Made by a program: the position numbers and the translations under genes. Below the pieces are notes generated by a model. It made no database searches. It was not told where the DNA came from and worked only from the letters and a program-made list of their open reading frames with translations. Positions 8,994 to 18,040 of a stretch of 64,000 bases of DNA are shown piece by piece (within the stretch, counting starts at the first letter, position 1; every line of letters begins with the position of its first letter). The DNA lies in assembly GCF_013185185.1 (NCBI RefSeq), contig NZ_JAAZWE010000003.1, positions 372,001-436,000 on the forward strand, given 5' to 3'. Source of the DNA: Saccharibacillus endophyticus (lineage in GTDB: Bacteria; Bacillota; Bacilli; Paenibacillales; Paenibacillaceae).

Positions 8994-9010
8994 AAGTTAA
9001 AACATGCAAA

Positions 9011-9050
9011 AAGAAGCTGCTGTCTGTGTCATACAGGCAGCAGCTTTTTA
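9011..9050 (+). terminator. Intrinsic terminator of the alpha-galactosidase gene
   Basis: AAGCTGCTG (9014-9022) pairs with CAGCAGCTT (9038-9046) and is followed by a T run. The inner TCTGT/ACAGG bases extend the stem. Confidence 0.85.
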
Positions 9051-9100
9051 AGTTGTGCTTTTTTGACTTTGATCGATTCGGCTTCGTCTGCCGGAACGGA

Positions 9101-9328
9101 TTATGCCTTTTTGAGCACATCGGTTTTTCTCAAAAGAAGATGGGTCAGAAACGCGAATACAAGTATCGCAAGGTATTTATAATCATTAAACAGAAAATAG
9201 ATCATTACGGCAGATGCTAAATACATGATGCCCAAGAAAAGAAAATTGGGAATAAAGACGTTTATGGCGTACAGTACGGCTCCTAGGATAAGCCCTGAAA
9301 TAAGAATTTGAATGAATAATAAAACCAT
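9101..9328 (-). CDS. Small hydrophobic membrane protein, 75 aa
   Basis: Almost entirely hydrophobic, with two or three predicted transmembrane helices (LLFIQILISGLILGAVLYAI and two more) and a short basic tail ending KTDVLKKA. The ATG is preceded on the minus strand by a perfect AGGAGG seven bases upstream, which makes a real gene likely. Base composition here is more AT-rich than in the flanking genes. I cannot assign a family. Confidence 0.6.
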   Translation of the reverse strand: MVLLFIQILISGLILGAVLYAINVFIPNFLFLGIMYLASAVMIYFLFNDYKYLAILVFAFLTHLLLRKTDVLKKA

Positions 9329-9671
9329 GATTATTCCTCCTAAATGATTAATAATTTCCTTGAAGTTTATAGTTAATGATAACTAAAAAGGATAGTGTTA
9401 AGCGTTTGCTAGTTATTTAACCAAATGTATCCTTTTTTTGAACTTTGATTATTTGCCTCCCTACTCCCCCCTCAAATTATGCTCCATCACCAACAAATTA
9501 TTCTTCATTTCTTTCATCCGCTTGGAATCTTCAATCCTCATCTATCCGGTTCAATACATAATAGATAATTTTTCCTGATAAATCCGCAGCCAACTTTGAA
9601 GAGCTTATCCCCGTCTATTTAATTCGTGTACGCAAACTACGGCGAAAGTAGATTTAGAGAGGAGAAATATA
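9329..9671. other. AT-rich intergenic stretch
   Basis: About 340 bp between a minus-strand membrane protein and a plus-strand gene. Both genes' ribosome binding sites lie at its ends. It must hold two divergent promoters, but I see no convincing -35/-10 pair, repeat or hairpin. The AT content is clearly higher than in neighbouring genes. Confidence 0.4.
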
Positions 9672-10142
9672 ATGCCTTATCATCAATTTATTGCAGGTAA
9701 AAAGGAAGACGCGAATCACGAATGGTTGAGTTGGGAGCAAGGCCATGTATGGAGAGGCGGGGTTGTAATCTCGCCGCAGGCGGTCATCGACGATGATCTG
9801 TTTGACTATATGTATGATACGTTTCGGTGGCTGCGGGCACAGTTTCCGAACGGCAAATGGGAACATGGACTCGACAATTACGGGTATTCGTTGATTCAGC
9901 ATCCGGAAGACATTCGAAAACTTCAAGAAATCGCGATCGCTTGGAAAAGCCTTTTCGGCGCAGGACCTGAAGAAATCGGACTGACAGGTAATTACGGTTG
10001 GGATGGCGCGGATCCGGAGAATGGTTTTTACGAAAAGTTGAAGTTCTCCAAACATGAACTGATCCGGCAAATGGATAATCTTATCGAGGTGACCGAAAAA
10101 GCGTTGGAGACCGGAATTTGCGTGATTCATTTTGGCATCTGA
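9672..10142 (+). CDS. Hypothetical protein, 156 aa
   Basis: Soluble, acidic, rich in Trp and Tyr (GYSLIQHPEDIRKLQEIAIA, GNYGWDGADPENGFYEKL). No signal peptide or membrane helix and no catalytic motif that I recognise. The start follows AGAGGAGA. Its size, acidity and aromatic content resemble immunity-type or contact-dependent accessory proteins, but no toxin gene is next to it, so I do not assign that role. A GrpB-like gene follows 36 bp downstream. Confidence 0.55.
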   Translation: MPYHQFIAGKKEDANHEWLSWEQGHVWRGGVVISPQAVIDDDLFDYMYDTFRWLRAQFPNGKWEHGLDNYGYSLIQHPEDIRKLQEIAIAWKSLFGAGPEEIGLTGNYGWDGADPENGFYEKLKFSKHELIRQMDNLIEVTEKALETGICVIHFGI

Positions 10143-10177
10143 AGGGAAAACGATGCGATGAAAAGGGGGACGAATCG

Positions 10178-10726
10178 ATGAAAGAAGCCGTAATCGTAAT
10201 GCCTTACGACGGTAAATGGCAAACGGAATTCGTTGAAATCGCCAAGCGACTGCGCGATGCGATCGGAGACCAAGCGCTGCGTATCGACCATATCGGTTCG
10301 ACGGCTGTTCCCGGACTTGACGCGAAGCCGGTGATCGATATTCAAATCTCGGTCAAGGTTCTGGAGCCGATGACGTATCGTTCCGCGCTCGAAGCGGCCG
10401 GATATCGCCACCGCGCGGATAATCCGGATCTGACCAAGCGTTACTTTCGCGAAAAGGTAGGGATGCGCCGGACCCATATCCATGTACGCGAAGCCGGGAG
10501 TTGGTCGGAGCAATTTGCTTTGTTATTCCGAGATTTCCTAAGGCAAAGCGAGGAATGGCGACGCGTATACGCGGCAGAAAAACACGCCTTGGCCGAGCGT
10601 TATTCCGCGCCGCATGAGCGCGACTTTTACGTCGACGGCAAAGACCCGATCATTTGGAAAATCATGCAGGAAGCAAGCCGCTGGAGCAAGGACACCGGGT
10701 GGAGACCGGCAGCAAGCGATTTCTGA
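10178..10726 (+). CDS. GrpB family protein (nucleotidyltransferase-fold)
   Basis: 182 aa. The signature IDHIGSTAVPGLDAKPVIDI, followed by THIHVRE, is the GrpB/DUF157 core, a relative of the nucleotidyltransferase fold with the GST and D-x-D-like positions. The substrate is unknown for the family; some members are fused to dephospho-CoA kinase. The ATG at 10178 follows AAAAGGGGG, so it is preferred over an upstream in-frame ATG at 10118 that overlaps the preceding gene. Confidence 0.85.
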   Translation: MKEAVIVMPYDGKWQTEFVEIAKRLRDAIGDQALRIDHIGSTAVPGLDAKPVIDIQISVKVLEPMTYRSALEAAGYRHRADNPDLTKRYFREKVGMRRTHIHVREAGSWSEQFALLFRDFLRQSEEWRRVYAAEKHALAERYSAPHERDFYVDGKDPIIWKIMQEASRWSKDTGWRPAASDF

Positions 10727-10804
10727 ATAAAATTCCCTCTTTTTTGGATGAATAAGGAACTTATTCCTCTTATAAACGTAGTCACTTAGAGAGGGGGAGA
10801 TAAT

Positions 10805-11077
10805 ATGGAAGGAATCTTGCTGCTTGTGTTGTTCGCCGTCAACATTCCGTTGGTCCACCTGCTATCCCGTATTTTGTTTCGCGATCGTAACGACATGGAT
10901 CAGGCTATTCAAGATACGTACACGCCAAGTTGGTATGCGGCATGGAAAGGTCGTTATTGGGAGCATAAAATGAACGAAGCCCAAGTCAAACTCATGCTGA
11001 TGATCTCCGTAGCGATGATTATAGGCGAATACGTGTTGATCATGCGTTTCTTCGATTGGTTGGGAATCAGTGGATAA
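10805..11077 (+). CDS. Small membrane protein, 90 aa
   Basis: Two hydrophobic segments, LLLVLFAVNIPLVHLLSRIL at the N-terminus and MLMISVAMIIGEYVLIMRFF near the C-terminus, flank a charged middle rich in Trp and Tyr (YTPSWYAAWKGRYWEHK). AGAGAGGGGGAG precedes the ATG. No family recognised; a small integral membrane protein of unknown role. Confidence 0.6.
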   Translation: MEGILLLVLFAVNIPLVHLLSRILFRDRNDMDQAIQDTYTPSWYAAWKGRYWEHKMNEAQVKLMLMISVAMIIGEYVLIMRFFDWLGISG

Positions 11078-11084
11078 AAAGATA

Positions 11085-11117
11085 GACGATCGCTATGGCG
11101 GTCGTCGTTTTGCTGTT
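11085..11117 (+). terminator. Possible weak terminator
   Basis: GACGATCGC at 11085-11093 can pair with GGCGGTCGTC ending at 11106 with one G-U pair; the following tract (GTTTTGCTGTTT) is only partly T-rich. It lies directly after the small membrane protein gene. Confidence 0.4.
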
Positions 11118-11222
11118 TGCCGGATTTCGTGCGTTTCCGATTTGACTTGCCTGTCACTGCCCTCTAGCATAGAAGATAGAAAACGCTCGCTACGAATACA
11201 TACCGCGCTTGGGAGGGTTACA

Positions 11223-11975
11223 ATGATTAATCATATGACGATGCTGGGATTCCGGATGCAGGAGGAAGAAGATTTTTTGCAGCTTGCGAATTATGCGTAC
11301 GAGCACGGAACATTAATGCAGACGCAGAAAGGCGCTTACGTTCGGTTGGAGGCCGGCGGCGGAGCGGAGTTATGGCTTCAGCTTAACAGCGAAGGCGTCG
11401 CGATCGGCATGCACCCGCATTTTACCGGAGCCGGACTGATGGAGATCGGGATCGAAGCCGAAGTGATGCGCGAGGACGCCAATGAGCTGGACGGGACGTT
11501 CTATGCTTGGGCGGGACCGGGCAAGCCGGGAGAAAGATTATATTCGTTCGTGTTCGATCTGCCGGACCGTGATACCTACGGACCGCTGACCCAGCCGCTG
11601 CTTCAGCATGTGCAGCTGGCGGCTTTCGCGCATGAGCTGAACTTATTTGCGAATGAAGTGGAGTACGAACATTACCAGCTCAGCCAATCGTTGACCGCGC
11701 AGATTGTCCCGGCCCATCATTTCGTATCGACAGGATTGAATGATCAGGGCGGCGAAGCGGTATCGACAGCCGTGTTCAGCGGAACGGTATTGCGTGCAGG
11801 TTGGGTCAAAAACGAACTGAGCGGATCGTATTTTCAATGGGTGCTCGTGCGGACGCTGGGCGGGGATATCGACGTCGTCGCGGACGAACGGCTGATCGGC
11901 GAACGGGAAGTACGGGAAGGCGAGATTTTGAGCGGGACGTTTTGGTTGAGCGGGCGATTGGTCGAGAAGCCGTAA
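11223..11975 (+). CDS. Hypothetical protein, 250 aa
   Basis: Soluble, acidic protein, no signal peptide. It shows repeated beta-strand-like segments (VEYEHYQLSQSLTAQIVPAH, SGSYFQWVLVRTLGGDIDVV) and looks like two beta-rich domains. No catalytic motif seen. The ATG at 11223 follows GGGAGGG; an upstream in-frame ATG at 11070 would overlap the previous gene and lacks a ribosome binding site. A VOC-family gene follows 28 bp later, probably in the same unit. Confidence 0.6.
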   Translation: MINHMTMLGFRMQEEEDFLQLANYAYEHGTLMQTQKGAYVRLEAGGGAELWLQLNSEGVAIGMHPHFTGAGLMEIGIEAEVMREDANELDGTFYAWAGPGKPGERLYSFVFDLPDRDTYGPLTQPLLQHVQLAAFAHELNLFANEVEYEHYQLSQSLTAQIVPAHHFVSTGLNDQGGEAVSTAVFSGTVLRAGWVKNELSGSYFQWVLVRTLGGDIDVVADERLIGEREVREGEILSGTFWLSGRLVEKP

Positions 11976-12003
11976 ACGCTAAATTGAACAGGAGGGATAA
12001 CGA

Positions 12004-12360
12004 ATGGAACTGATCGGAACAACGCCGATTTTAAGAATCTTCGATGAGGAAAAGGCTAAAGAATTCTACGTGGGTTATCTGGGTTTCAAAGTGGACTGGG
12101 AACATCGCTTCGAAGCGGACATGCCGCTGTATCTCCAGGTGTCCCGCGGGCCGGTCGAGCTGCACTTATCCGAGCATCACGGGGACTGTACGCCGGGCGC
12201 GGCAGTGCGGATCGGCGTGAAGGATTTGCCTGAGCTGCATCGGGAATTGACGGCGAAGCCCTATCGTTTTTCGCGTCCGGGAATCGAAGATCAGCCGTGG
12301 GGGGCGAAGGAAGTGTCGGTGACCGACCCGTTCGGCAATCGCATCGTTTTTTACGAATAA
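12004..12360 (+). CDS. VOC superfamily protein, bleomycin-resistance/glyoxalase-like
   Basis: 118 aa, a single VOC unit with paired beta-alpha-beta-beta-beta modules. TTPILRIFDEEKAKEFYVGY and the C-terminal VTDPFGNRIVFYE are typical of glyoxalase/bleomycin-binding proteins; this group usually binds or modifies small toxic molecules. Whether it is an enzyme or a drug-binding protein cannot be told. ACAGGAGGG precedes the start. Confidence 0.85.
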   Translation: MELIGTTPILRIFDEEKAKEFYVGYLGFKVDWEHRFEADMPLYLQVSRGPVELHLSEHHGDCTPGAAVRIGVKDLPELHRELTAKPYRFSRPGIEDQPWGAKEVSVTDPFGNRIVFYE

Positions 12361-12401
12361 CGCAAAGCCTGACAGAACAGTAGGAAAGGAAGGCATGACG
12401 G

Positions 12402-12962
12402 ATGGTACGCTTATTGATTATGACGATCGGCAAAACCCATAGCGGGAAAACGACATTCGCTCGAAAATTGGAGCAGCGTCTCTCGAATTCGGTAGTGATC
12501 GATCAGGACAATCATTCCGGTTTTATCAACACCTATTACCGCAAGATCGTGCCTACCTCCGGCGAAAATACGCTTAAGCATAAGGTTACGCAAGCGATCG
12601 TGGAGCATGCGGTGAAGCAGACCGATTTGCATCTGATTCTATGCAATGCTAACCGGGGCCGTACGGAGCGCACGCAAATTTTGGAAAGCTTTCGAAAACA
12701 GGGATTTACTGCGGTGATGGTTTATTTCGATCTGCCGGATGCATTGCTGATGGAGCGGGTTCGAAACAGCACGCGCAGCAAAGTAATATTCCGCAGTGCA
12801 GCCAGCTTCGAAGAAGTGCTGCTGCGACAGCAAAAACAGTCGGGTGATCCGAATCTGTCAGCGCCGTCGGAACATGAAGCGGATCATGTGCTGACCGTGA
12901 CGGATTCGGCGGAGCTTGAGGCAGTGTTGGACCGAATTGTGGATTTGGCTTCGCAGATGTAA
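12402..12962 (+). CDS. P-loop kinase-like ATPase
   Basis: 186 aa. Walker A is GKTHSGKTT, followed by VVIDQDNHSGF, where the Asp residues fit a small-molecule kinase. HLILCNANRGRTERTQIL resembles the Walker B region and the Arg of a lid domain. It is unrelated by neighbourhood to the first P-loop gene at 662-1207 but belongs to the same broad zeta-toxin/CPT-like group. Start preceded by AGGAAAGGAAGG. Substrate unknown. Confidence 0.7.
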   Translation: MVRLLIMTIGKTHSGKTTFARKLEQRLSNSVVIDQDNHSGFINTYYRKIVPTSGENTLKHKVTQAIVEHAVKQTDLHLILCNANRGRTERTQILESFRKQGFTAVMVYFDLPDALLMERVRNSTRSKVIFRSAASFEEVLLRQQKQSGDPNLSAPSEHEADHVLTVTDSAELEAVLDRIVDLASQM

Positions 12963-13012
12963 AGAAAGCCGTCGGAACATGTCAAACAATTAGTTGGGAA
13001 CGGTTACTTAGG

Positions 13013-13153
13013 ATGCAGCGAACGATATCCATTAATACCTTGAAAAAGACCGGTACGGAAATTCGATTCGATGACGCGATGGTCGAGGAAATCATGCGGG
13101 TCATGTCGAAAAGTAAACGAGAAGTGCTTCGGATCTTGAATCGGAGTTTCTAA
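13013..13153 (+). CDS. Possible small protein, 46 aa
   Basis: An open frame between two genes encodes a basic, helical 46-aa peptide (TLKKTGTEIRFDDAMVEEIM in the middle). The residue pattern is protein-like, but the ribosome binding site is poor (only TTAGG next to the ATG). The frame also stays open for a short distance upstream, so it may be the tail of a decayed gene rather than an intact one. Confidence 0.35.
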   Translation: MQRTISINTLKKTGTEIRFDDAMVEEIMRVMSKSKREVLRILNRSF

Positions 13154-13182
13154 CCACATTCCTATCCAAGGAGGTTATGTCC

Positions 13183-13671
13183 ATGAAAATCGCTTTCCTG
13201 ATCATCGACGTTCAACATCAACATGTCAGAGACGTCCCGCAAAGCAAAATCGACAACGCCTGCGAGCATATCAATTACGTATCGGGCGTGCTGCGCGCGG
13301 CCGGGCATCCGATCATCCATATCCGCGATATCGAAGGCATGACCGAAGAGACGGCAGATCGTTACGAAATTATCGAGGAAATCGTCGTCGATCCGTCCGA
13401 TCTGGCGGTGAACAAAGAATATTCGAACGCGTTTTGGAAAACGGAACTGGAAGAAGTGCTGGTGCAGCAGGGCGTCGAAAAGCTTGTTTTGGCAGGGTAT
13501 GCGGCGGAGCACTGCGTGCTGTTCACTTATAACGGAGCGATCGAGCGCGGCTATAGTCCGGTTCTGCTGCAAAACGGTCTGCTCAGCCGCCACGAAGATA
13601 CGATTGCCGCCGCTTCCCGCGACCGCAATTTGATCTCGTATCCGGCAGTAGAGTGGCTGGCTCAGAGCTAA
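13183..13671 (+). CDS. Isochorismatase-family cysteine hydrolase
   Basis: 162 aa. The catalytic triad of the family is visible: Asp9 (AFLIIDVQ), Lys78 (AVNKEYSNAF) and Cys111 (AAEHCVLFT). Members hydrolyse amides or enol ethers such as nicotinamide, N-carbamoylsarcosine or isochorismate; the substrate here is not evident. AAGGAGG is eight bases from the ATG at 13183, and only two bases from the upstream ATG at 13177, so 13183 is preferred. Confidence 0.85.
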   Translation: MKIAFLIIDVQHQHVRDVPQSKIDNACEHINYVSGVLRAAGHPIIHIRDIEGMTEETADRYEIIEEIVVDPSDLAVNKEYSNAFWKTELEEVLVQQGVEKLVLAGYAAEHCVLFTYNGAIERGYSPVLLQNGLLSRHEDTIAAASRDRNLISYPAVEWLAQS

Positions 13672-13684
13672 GCAGAGCGGTCGC

Positions 13685-14551
13685 TCACCGGCTTTTCCGA
13701 TACCCGAGCGGCGTCTCTCCCGTCTTGCGTTTGAATAACCGATAAAAAAACTTCATATCGCTATATCCCACAGCCGCCGCGATCTCGGGAATGCTGCGGT
13801 GCGAGGAAGTCAACAGCACGCAGGCCGCTTCCACGCGCGTGTTTTGCAAAAAGGTCGAGAAGTTCATGCCCGTCTGCTGATTGAACAAACGGCTGAATTG
13901 GCGTTCGCCGAGTCCGACCTGCGCCGCCAATTCGGGCAGCGTCAGATTGTCCGCATACCGTTCTTCGATATACCGCACGACGTGTTCGACGGAAGGGCGG
14001 GAAAGGGTAATATCCGTCGATCCGGACATGGCAGCCTCGCTTTGCGCTTGCCGGTGCAGCGTCACCAGCATGCGTACGATTAACGCGGTCATCACGGCTT
14101 CGCAGCCCGGAAGCCGTGCGGCATACTCCCGAAACAACTCTTTGAACCATCCTCGGAACTCTCCCGGATCGCGTAACCGCAGCCAAGGATGTTGAGGTTC
14201 GCGGAAAAAGGCAAGCATCTCGGCAGCGTCCGGGAAAAAGCTTTCCAGCTGCTCCACGTACTTCGTCGGAAACAAGCAGTTGTATACGATCAGTTCCCGT
14301 CCGCGTCCCGGTGCCGACGGACGGAACACATGCGACGTTCCGACGGGAATAAAAAAGACATCGCCTTGCGATACGCGCAGGCTTTCTTCGCCGATATAAT
14401 GCACGCCCGAGCCTTCCGCGATGTACGCCAGTTCGATAAAATCGTGCGTATGCTCGGAAAGATCGAAATTTTCGGATGCCCGGTTTACATAGATCGGCAA
14501 TCCGTCATCAAAGTAGCTGCTCCCCAGCATTCGGTCCACGATGCGCTTCAT
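13685..14551 (-). CDS. AraC-family regulator with N-terminal cupin domain
   Basis: 288 aa. A cupin sensor domain (HTHDFIELAYIAEGSGVHYI) precedes two helix-turn-helix units (about 190-285; LPELAAQVGLGERQFSRLF and IPEIAAAVGYSDMKFFYRLF). This is the RhaR/RhaS-like architecture for sugar-responsive regulators. It is divergent from the alpha-L-rhamnosidase gene and probably activates it; the ligand may be rhamnose or a related sugar (inference). The ATG at 14551 has GAGGAGGG upstream on the minus strand. Confidence 0.9.
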   Translation of the reverse strand: MKRIVDRMLGSSYFDDGLPIYVNRASENFDLSEHTHDFIELAYIAEGSGVHYIGEESLRVSQGDVFFIPVGTSHVFRPSAPGRGRELIVYNCLFPTKYVEQLESFFPDAAEMLAFFREPQHPWLRLRDPGEFRGWFKELFREYAARLPGCEAVMTALIVRMLVTLHRQAQSEAAMSGSTDITLSRPSVEHVVRYIEERYADNLTLPELAAQVGLGERQFSRLFNQQTGMNFSTFLQNTRVEAACVLLTSSHRSIPEIAAAVGYSDMKFFYRLFKRKTGETPLGYRKSR

Positions 14552-14756
14552 TTCTTTTCCCTCCTCTTTTTGCCTTGTAAAAGGTTTCTGCCTCCATGCG
14601 TCGATCCTACTCTTTTTTCGCTGCAATTGTCCATATCCACCTATCATTTTGTCTGAATCGGCCCCATTATTCTTTCTCTTATTTGACTACAATGAACCTG
14701 AAGATTGATGAATCAGTCCAAACAACCGAATTCAAACAACGGGAGGAATCTGGGTT

Positions 14757-17471
14757 ATGCGTTCAACGATGGTAACGGAGCTGCGCTGCGAATATTTGAA
14801 AAATCCGCTGGGACTGACGGTTAGCCGTCCTCGCTTCGGCTGGAAACTGAAAACCGACCGCCGCGGCGCGCGTCAGATAGCATATCGCGTGCAGGTCGCG
14901 AAAAGCGTCGGGCCCGCGGATTGGGAGACGGCGGAGAGCCGCGATCTTCTGGCGTGGGACAGCGGCCGCGTAGAATCGGACGAAAGCGTCCATGTCGAAT
15001 ACGCGGGGGAGGAAACGGAATCCGCGCAGCGGTATCTATACCGGGTGCAGGTCTGGGACGATCAGGGAGAAGTTTCGCCGTGGAGCGATACCGCCTATTG
15101 GGAGACCGGCCTGCTAAGCGCGGAAGACTGGAGCGCCGATTGGATCACGCCGGCTTCCGGCGAGATCGATCCGCAGGCAAGCGAGACCTATCTGCTGCGC
15201 CGTACGTTCCGATTGAGCGAGAAAAAAGTGGAACGGGCGACGATTTTCGCGACGGCGCTGGGCATCTACGAACTGGAGCTTGACGGTCGCCGCGTCGGAG
15301 ACAGCTTGTACGCGCCGGGCTGGACCAGCTACGATCAGCGGCTTCAGGTGCAGGCTTACGACGTGACGCAGCAGTTGAACGGCGCAGCGGAAAAAAGCGA
15401 CAGTCACGCGATCGGCGCGGCGCTTGCGGACGGCTGGTATATCGGGCGTTACGGCTGGACCGAGCGCGGCAAGCTGTACGGCGACCGCCGCGCGCTGCTG
15501 CTGGAGCTGCATATCGGCTACGAGGACGGCACCAAGCAGATCGTCGCGAGCCGAAGCGGGACGGACGGCTGGAAAGCTTTGACCGGTCCGAGCCTCGCGG
15601 CCAACCTGTACGACGGCGAGACGTACGACGCGCGGCTGGAACAGGCAGGTTGGAGCACGCATGCTTACGACGATGCCGAGTGGAAAAACGTCGAGACGCT
15701 GGAGCACCCGAAACATATCCTGATCGGCGAGCAGAGCGAACGGATCAAAGTCACCGAACGCCTCAAGCCTGTCTCCGTCATCCGTACGCCCGCGGGCGAA
15801 ACGGTACTGGATCTGGGACAAAACATGGTCGGCCGCGTGGCGTTTTCGATCAAAGCTCCCGCCGGAACGACGGTGAAGCTGCATCACGCCGAGGTGCTCG
15901 ATCAGGCGGGAAACTTCTATACGGGCAACCTGCGTTCGGCGCGGCAGGAGGTCGTCTATACGTGCCGCGGCGGAGAAACGGAAACGTATCGCTCGTCTTT
16001 CTCGTTCCAGGGTTTCCGCTACGTGCGTCTTGAAGGGTTCCCCGAGCCGATCGATCCCGACGATTTCGCCGGTGAGGTCATTCATACGGAGATGCAGCCT
16101 TCCGGCTTTTTCGAGTGTTCGAATCCGCTGCTCAACCGTCTTCAGCAAAATATCGTCTGGGGGCAGCGCGGCAATTTCCTCGACGTGCCGACCGACTGCC
16201 CGCAGCGCGACGAGCGGCTGGGCTGGACGGGCGACGCGCAGGTGTTTATCCGCACGGCCGCGTTCAATTACGGCGTCGCGCCGTTTTTCGCCAAATGGCT
16301 CAAAGATCTGGCGGCGGACCAGCGCGAAGACGGTGGGGTTCCGTCCGTCATTCCGTCCATCATGGAGGAATCGCATCATTCGTCGTCGGCCTGGGGAGAC
16401 GCGGCAGTCATTTGTCCGTGGACGATCTATCTGTGCTACGGCGACAAACGAATATTGGAAGAGCAATACGACAGCATGACAGGGTGGGTCGAATATATCC
16501 GGGCACAGGGCGATCAGGAGCTGCTGTGGAACACCGGATTCCATTATGGAGACTGGCTCGGACTCGACGCGAAAGAAAACAGCTACGTCGGAGCGACCCC
16601 TAGCGATCTGATCGCCACCGCCTTTTTCGCGTATTCGACTTCGTTGGTCGCCAAGACCGCGGCCGTTCTGGGGAAAAGCGACGATGCGCGCAAATACGAA
16701 GACCTGCACGGCCGCATCGTTCAAGCTTTTTCCGACGAATTCATTACGCCTAACGGCCGTCTGGCCGGACATACGCAGACTTCGTACGTGCTGGCGCTGA
16801 TGTTCGATCTCGTTCAAGGCGAGACGAAGCGGCGGGTGGCGGATGCGTTGGCCGAATCGGTACGCGGGGAAAAGATGCACCTCACCACCGGATTCGTCGG
16901 AACGCCGTATCTGTGCCATGTACTGTCGGAAAACGGCTACCACGATATCGCGGTGCAGCTGGCGCAGCAGGAAGAGTATCCGTCTTGGCTGTATTCGATC
17001 CATCAGGGCGCGACGACGATCTGGGAGCACTGGGACGGCATCAAGCCGGACGGTTCGTTTTGGAGCGACGCCATGAATTCGTACAACCACTACGCGTACG
17101 GCGCGATCGGCGATTGGCTGTACCGGGCGGTCGCGGGGTTGGATCTGGACGAACAAGTACCGGGCTACAAACGTATCGTGCTGCGTCCGAATCCGGATTC
17201 CAGCCTGACCCATGCACGCGCGCAGTACGATTCGCCGTACGGCAAAATCGTCAGCGGCTGGACCAAGCGGGAAAACGGCGAAGTGTCGTACGAGATCGAA
17301 CTGCCGCCGAACACGACAGCCGAACTGCGACTAACCGATACCGAAGGAAAAAAGGTCAAAGTGGATGAACGCGATCCGGCGGAAGTGTTGGGAGCAGAGC
17401 CGATCGTAAACGAGAATGGAACCCTTGTACTTGGTCTCGGGTCGGGCCGATATACGGTGAAGGTCAGCTGA
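14757..17471 (+). CDS. Alpha-L-rhamnosidase, glycoside hydrolase family 78
   Basis: 904 aa. Domain order follows the bacterial GH78 plan: N-terminal beta domains (TELRCEYLKNPLGLTVSRPRF, FGWKLKTD), a concanavalin-like domain, then the (alpha/alpha)6 barrel. DCPQRDERLGWTGDAQ at about 480-495 holds the acidic catalytic cluster, and TIWEHWDG holds Glu757, the usual second catalytic residue. No signal peptide, so it acts in the cytoplasm on imported rhamnosides. GGGAGGA precedes the ATG. The divergent AraC gene is the likely regulator. Confidence 0.95.
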   Translation: MRSTMVTELRCEYLKNPLGLTVSRPRFGWKLKTDRRGARQIAYRVQVAKSVGPADWETAESRDLLAWDSGRVESDESVHVEYAGEETESAQRYLYRVQVWDDQGEVSPWSDTAYWETGLLSAEDWSADWITPASGEIDPQASETYLLRRTFRLSEKKVERATIFATALGIYELELDGRRVGDSLYAPGWTSYDQRLQVQAYDVTQQLNGAAEKSDSHAIGAALADGWYIGRYGWTERGKLYGDRRALLLELHIGYEDGTKQIVASRSGTDGWKALTGPSLAANLYDGETYDARLEQAGWSTHAYDDAEWKNVETLEHPKHILIGEQSERIKVTERLKPVSVIRTPAGETVLDLGQNMVGRVAFSIKAPAGTTVKLHHAEVLDQAGNFYTGNLRSARQEVVYTCRGGETETYRSSFSFQGFRYVRLEGFPEPIDPDDFAGEVIHTEMQPSGFFECSNPLLNRLQQNIVWGQRGNFLDVPTDCPQRDERLGWTGDAQVFIRTAAFNYGVAPFFAKWLKDLAADQREDGGVPSVIPSIMEESHHSSSAWGDAAVICPWTIYLCYGDKRILEEQYDSMTGWVEYIRAQGDQELLWNTGFHYGDWLGLDAKENSYVGATPSDLIATAFFAYSTSLVAKTAAVLGKSDDARKYEDLHGRIVQAFSDEFITPNGRLAGHTQTSYVLALMFDLVQGETKRRVADALAESVRGEKMHLTTGFVGTPYLCHVLSENGYHDIAVQLAQQEEYPSWLYSIHQGATTIWEHWDGIKPDGSFWSDAMNSYNHYAYGAIGDWLYRAVAGLDLDEQVPGYKRIVLRPNPDSSLTHARAQYDSPYGKIVSGWTKRENGEVSYEIELPPNTTAELRLTDTEGKKVKVDERDPAEVLGAEPIVNENGTLVLGLGSGRYTVKVS

Positions 17472-17486
17472 TTTTTCTAAGTGAAG

Positions 17487-17522
17487 AAAGCTGCCGCATA
17501 CGAAGCGGCAGCTTTCTTTTTT
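17487..17522 (+). terminator. Intrinsic terminator of the rhamnosidase gene
   Basis: GAAAGCTGCCGC (17487-17498) pairs perfectly with GCGGCAGCTTTC (17506-17517), followed by T residues. Confidence 0.9.
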
Positions 17523-17610
17523 ATGCGGTTGAGAAGAAGAACTCAAAAGACGGAAGTGGTACAATAGGACAAAACAGCGGGCGTGTTCCGTTTTGCAGGA
17601 GGAAACCATC

Positions 17611-18036
17611 ATGATCCAATCCATCGTACATATCGCGCTCGTCGTGAACGATTATGATGAAGCGATCGAGTTTTACACGAAAAAGCTGCATTTTAGGCTG
17701 GTGGAAGACATCTACCAGCCGGAGCAGGACAAGCGCTGGGTCGTCGTCGCGCCTCCGGGATCGGCGGGCACGACGCTGCTGCTGGCCCGCGCGTCCAAGC
17801 CCGAGCAGGAGCCGTTTGTCGGGAATCAGGCGGGCGGACGGGTATTCCTGTTTTTGAACACGGACGACTTCTGGCGCGATTATCGGGAGATGGTCGCGAA
17901 CGGGATCGAATTTGTCCGCGAACCGAAAGAAGACTCTTACGGAACCGTGGCGGTATTCAAAGACCTGTACGGAAATCTGTGGGATCTGCTGCAATTGAAC
18001 GACGATCATCCCATTATGCTTCGTATGAAGGAGTGA
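17611..18036 (+). CDS. VOC superfamily protein (YwkD-like)
   Basis: 141 aa, one glyoxalase-type domain. VHIALVVNDYDEAIEFYTKK starts it and YGTVAVFKDLYGNLWDLLQ ends it, a form common in Firmicute VOC proteins with a His/Glu metal site. The ATG at 17611 follows CAGGAGG and is preferred over an in-frame start six codons upstream. The next gene starts four bases after its stop, so the two are likely one operon. Confidence 0.85.
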   Translation: MIQSIVHIALVVNDYDEAIEFYTKKLHFRLVEDIYQPEQDKRWVVVAPPGSAGTTLLLARASKPEQEPFVGNQAGGRVFLFLNTDDFWRDYREMVANGIEFVREPKEDSYGTVAVFKDLYGNLWDLLQLNDDHPIMLRMKE

Positions 18037-18040
18037 ACTT

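Noticed and set aside
9672..10142. Toxin-immunity role for the 156-aa aromatic protein
   Set aside because: No toxin, secretion marker or repeat of immunity genes is next to it; composition alone is not enough.
15114..17213. A 699-codon open frame opposite the rhamnosidase gene
   Set aside because: Same cause: an antisense shadow of a strongly biased gene, with no family resemblance or translation signal.
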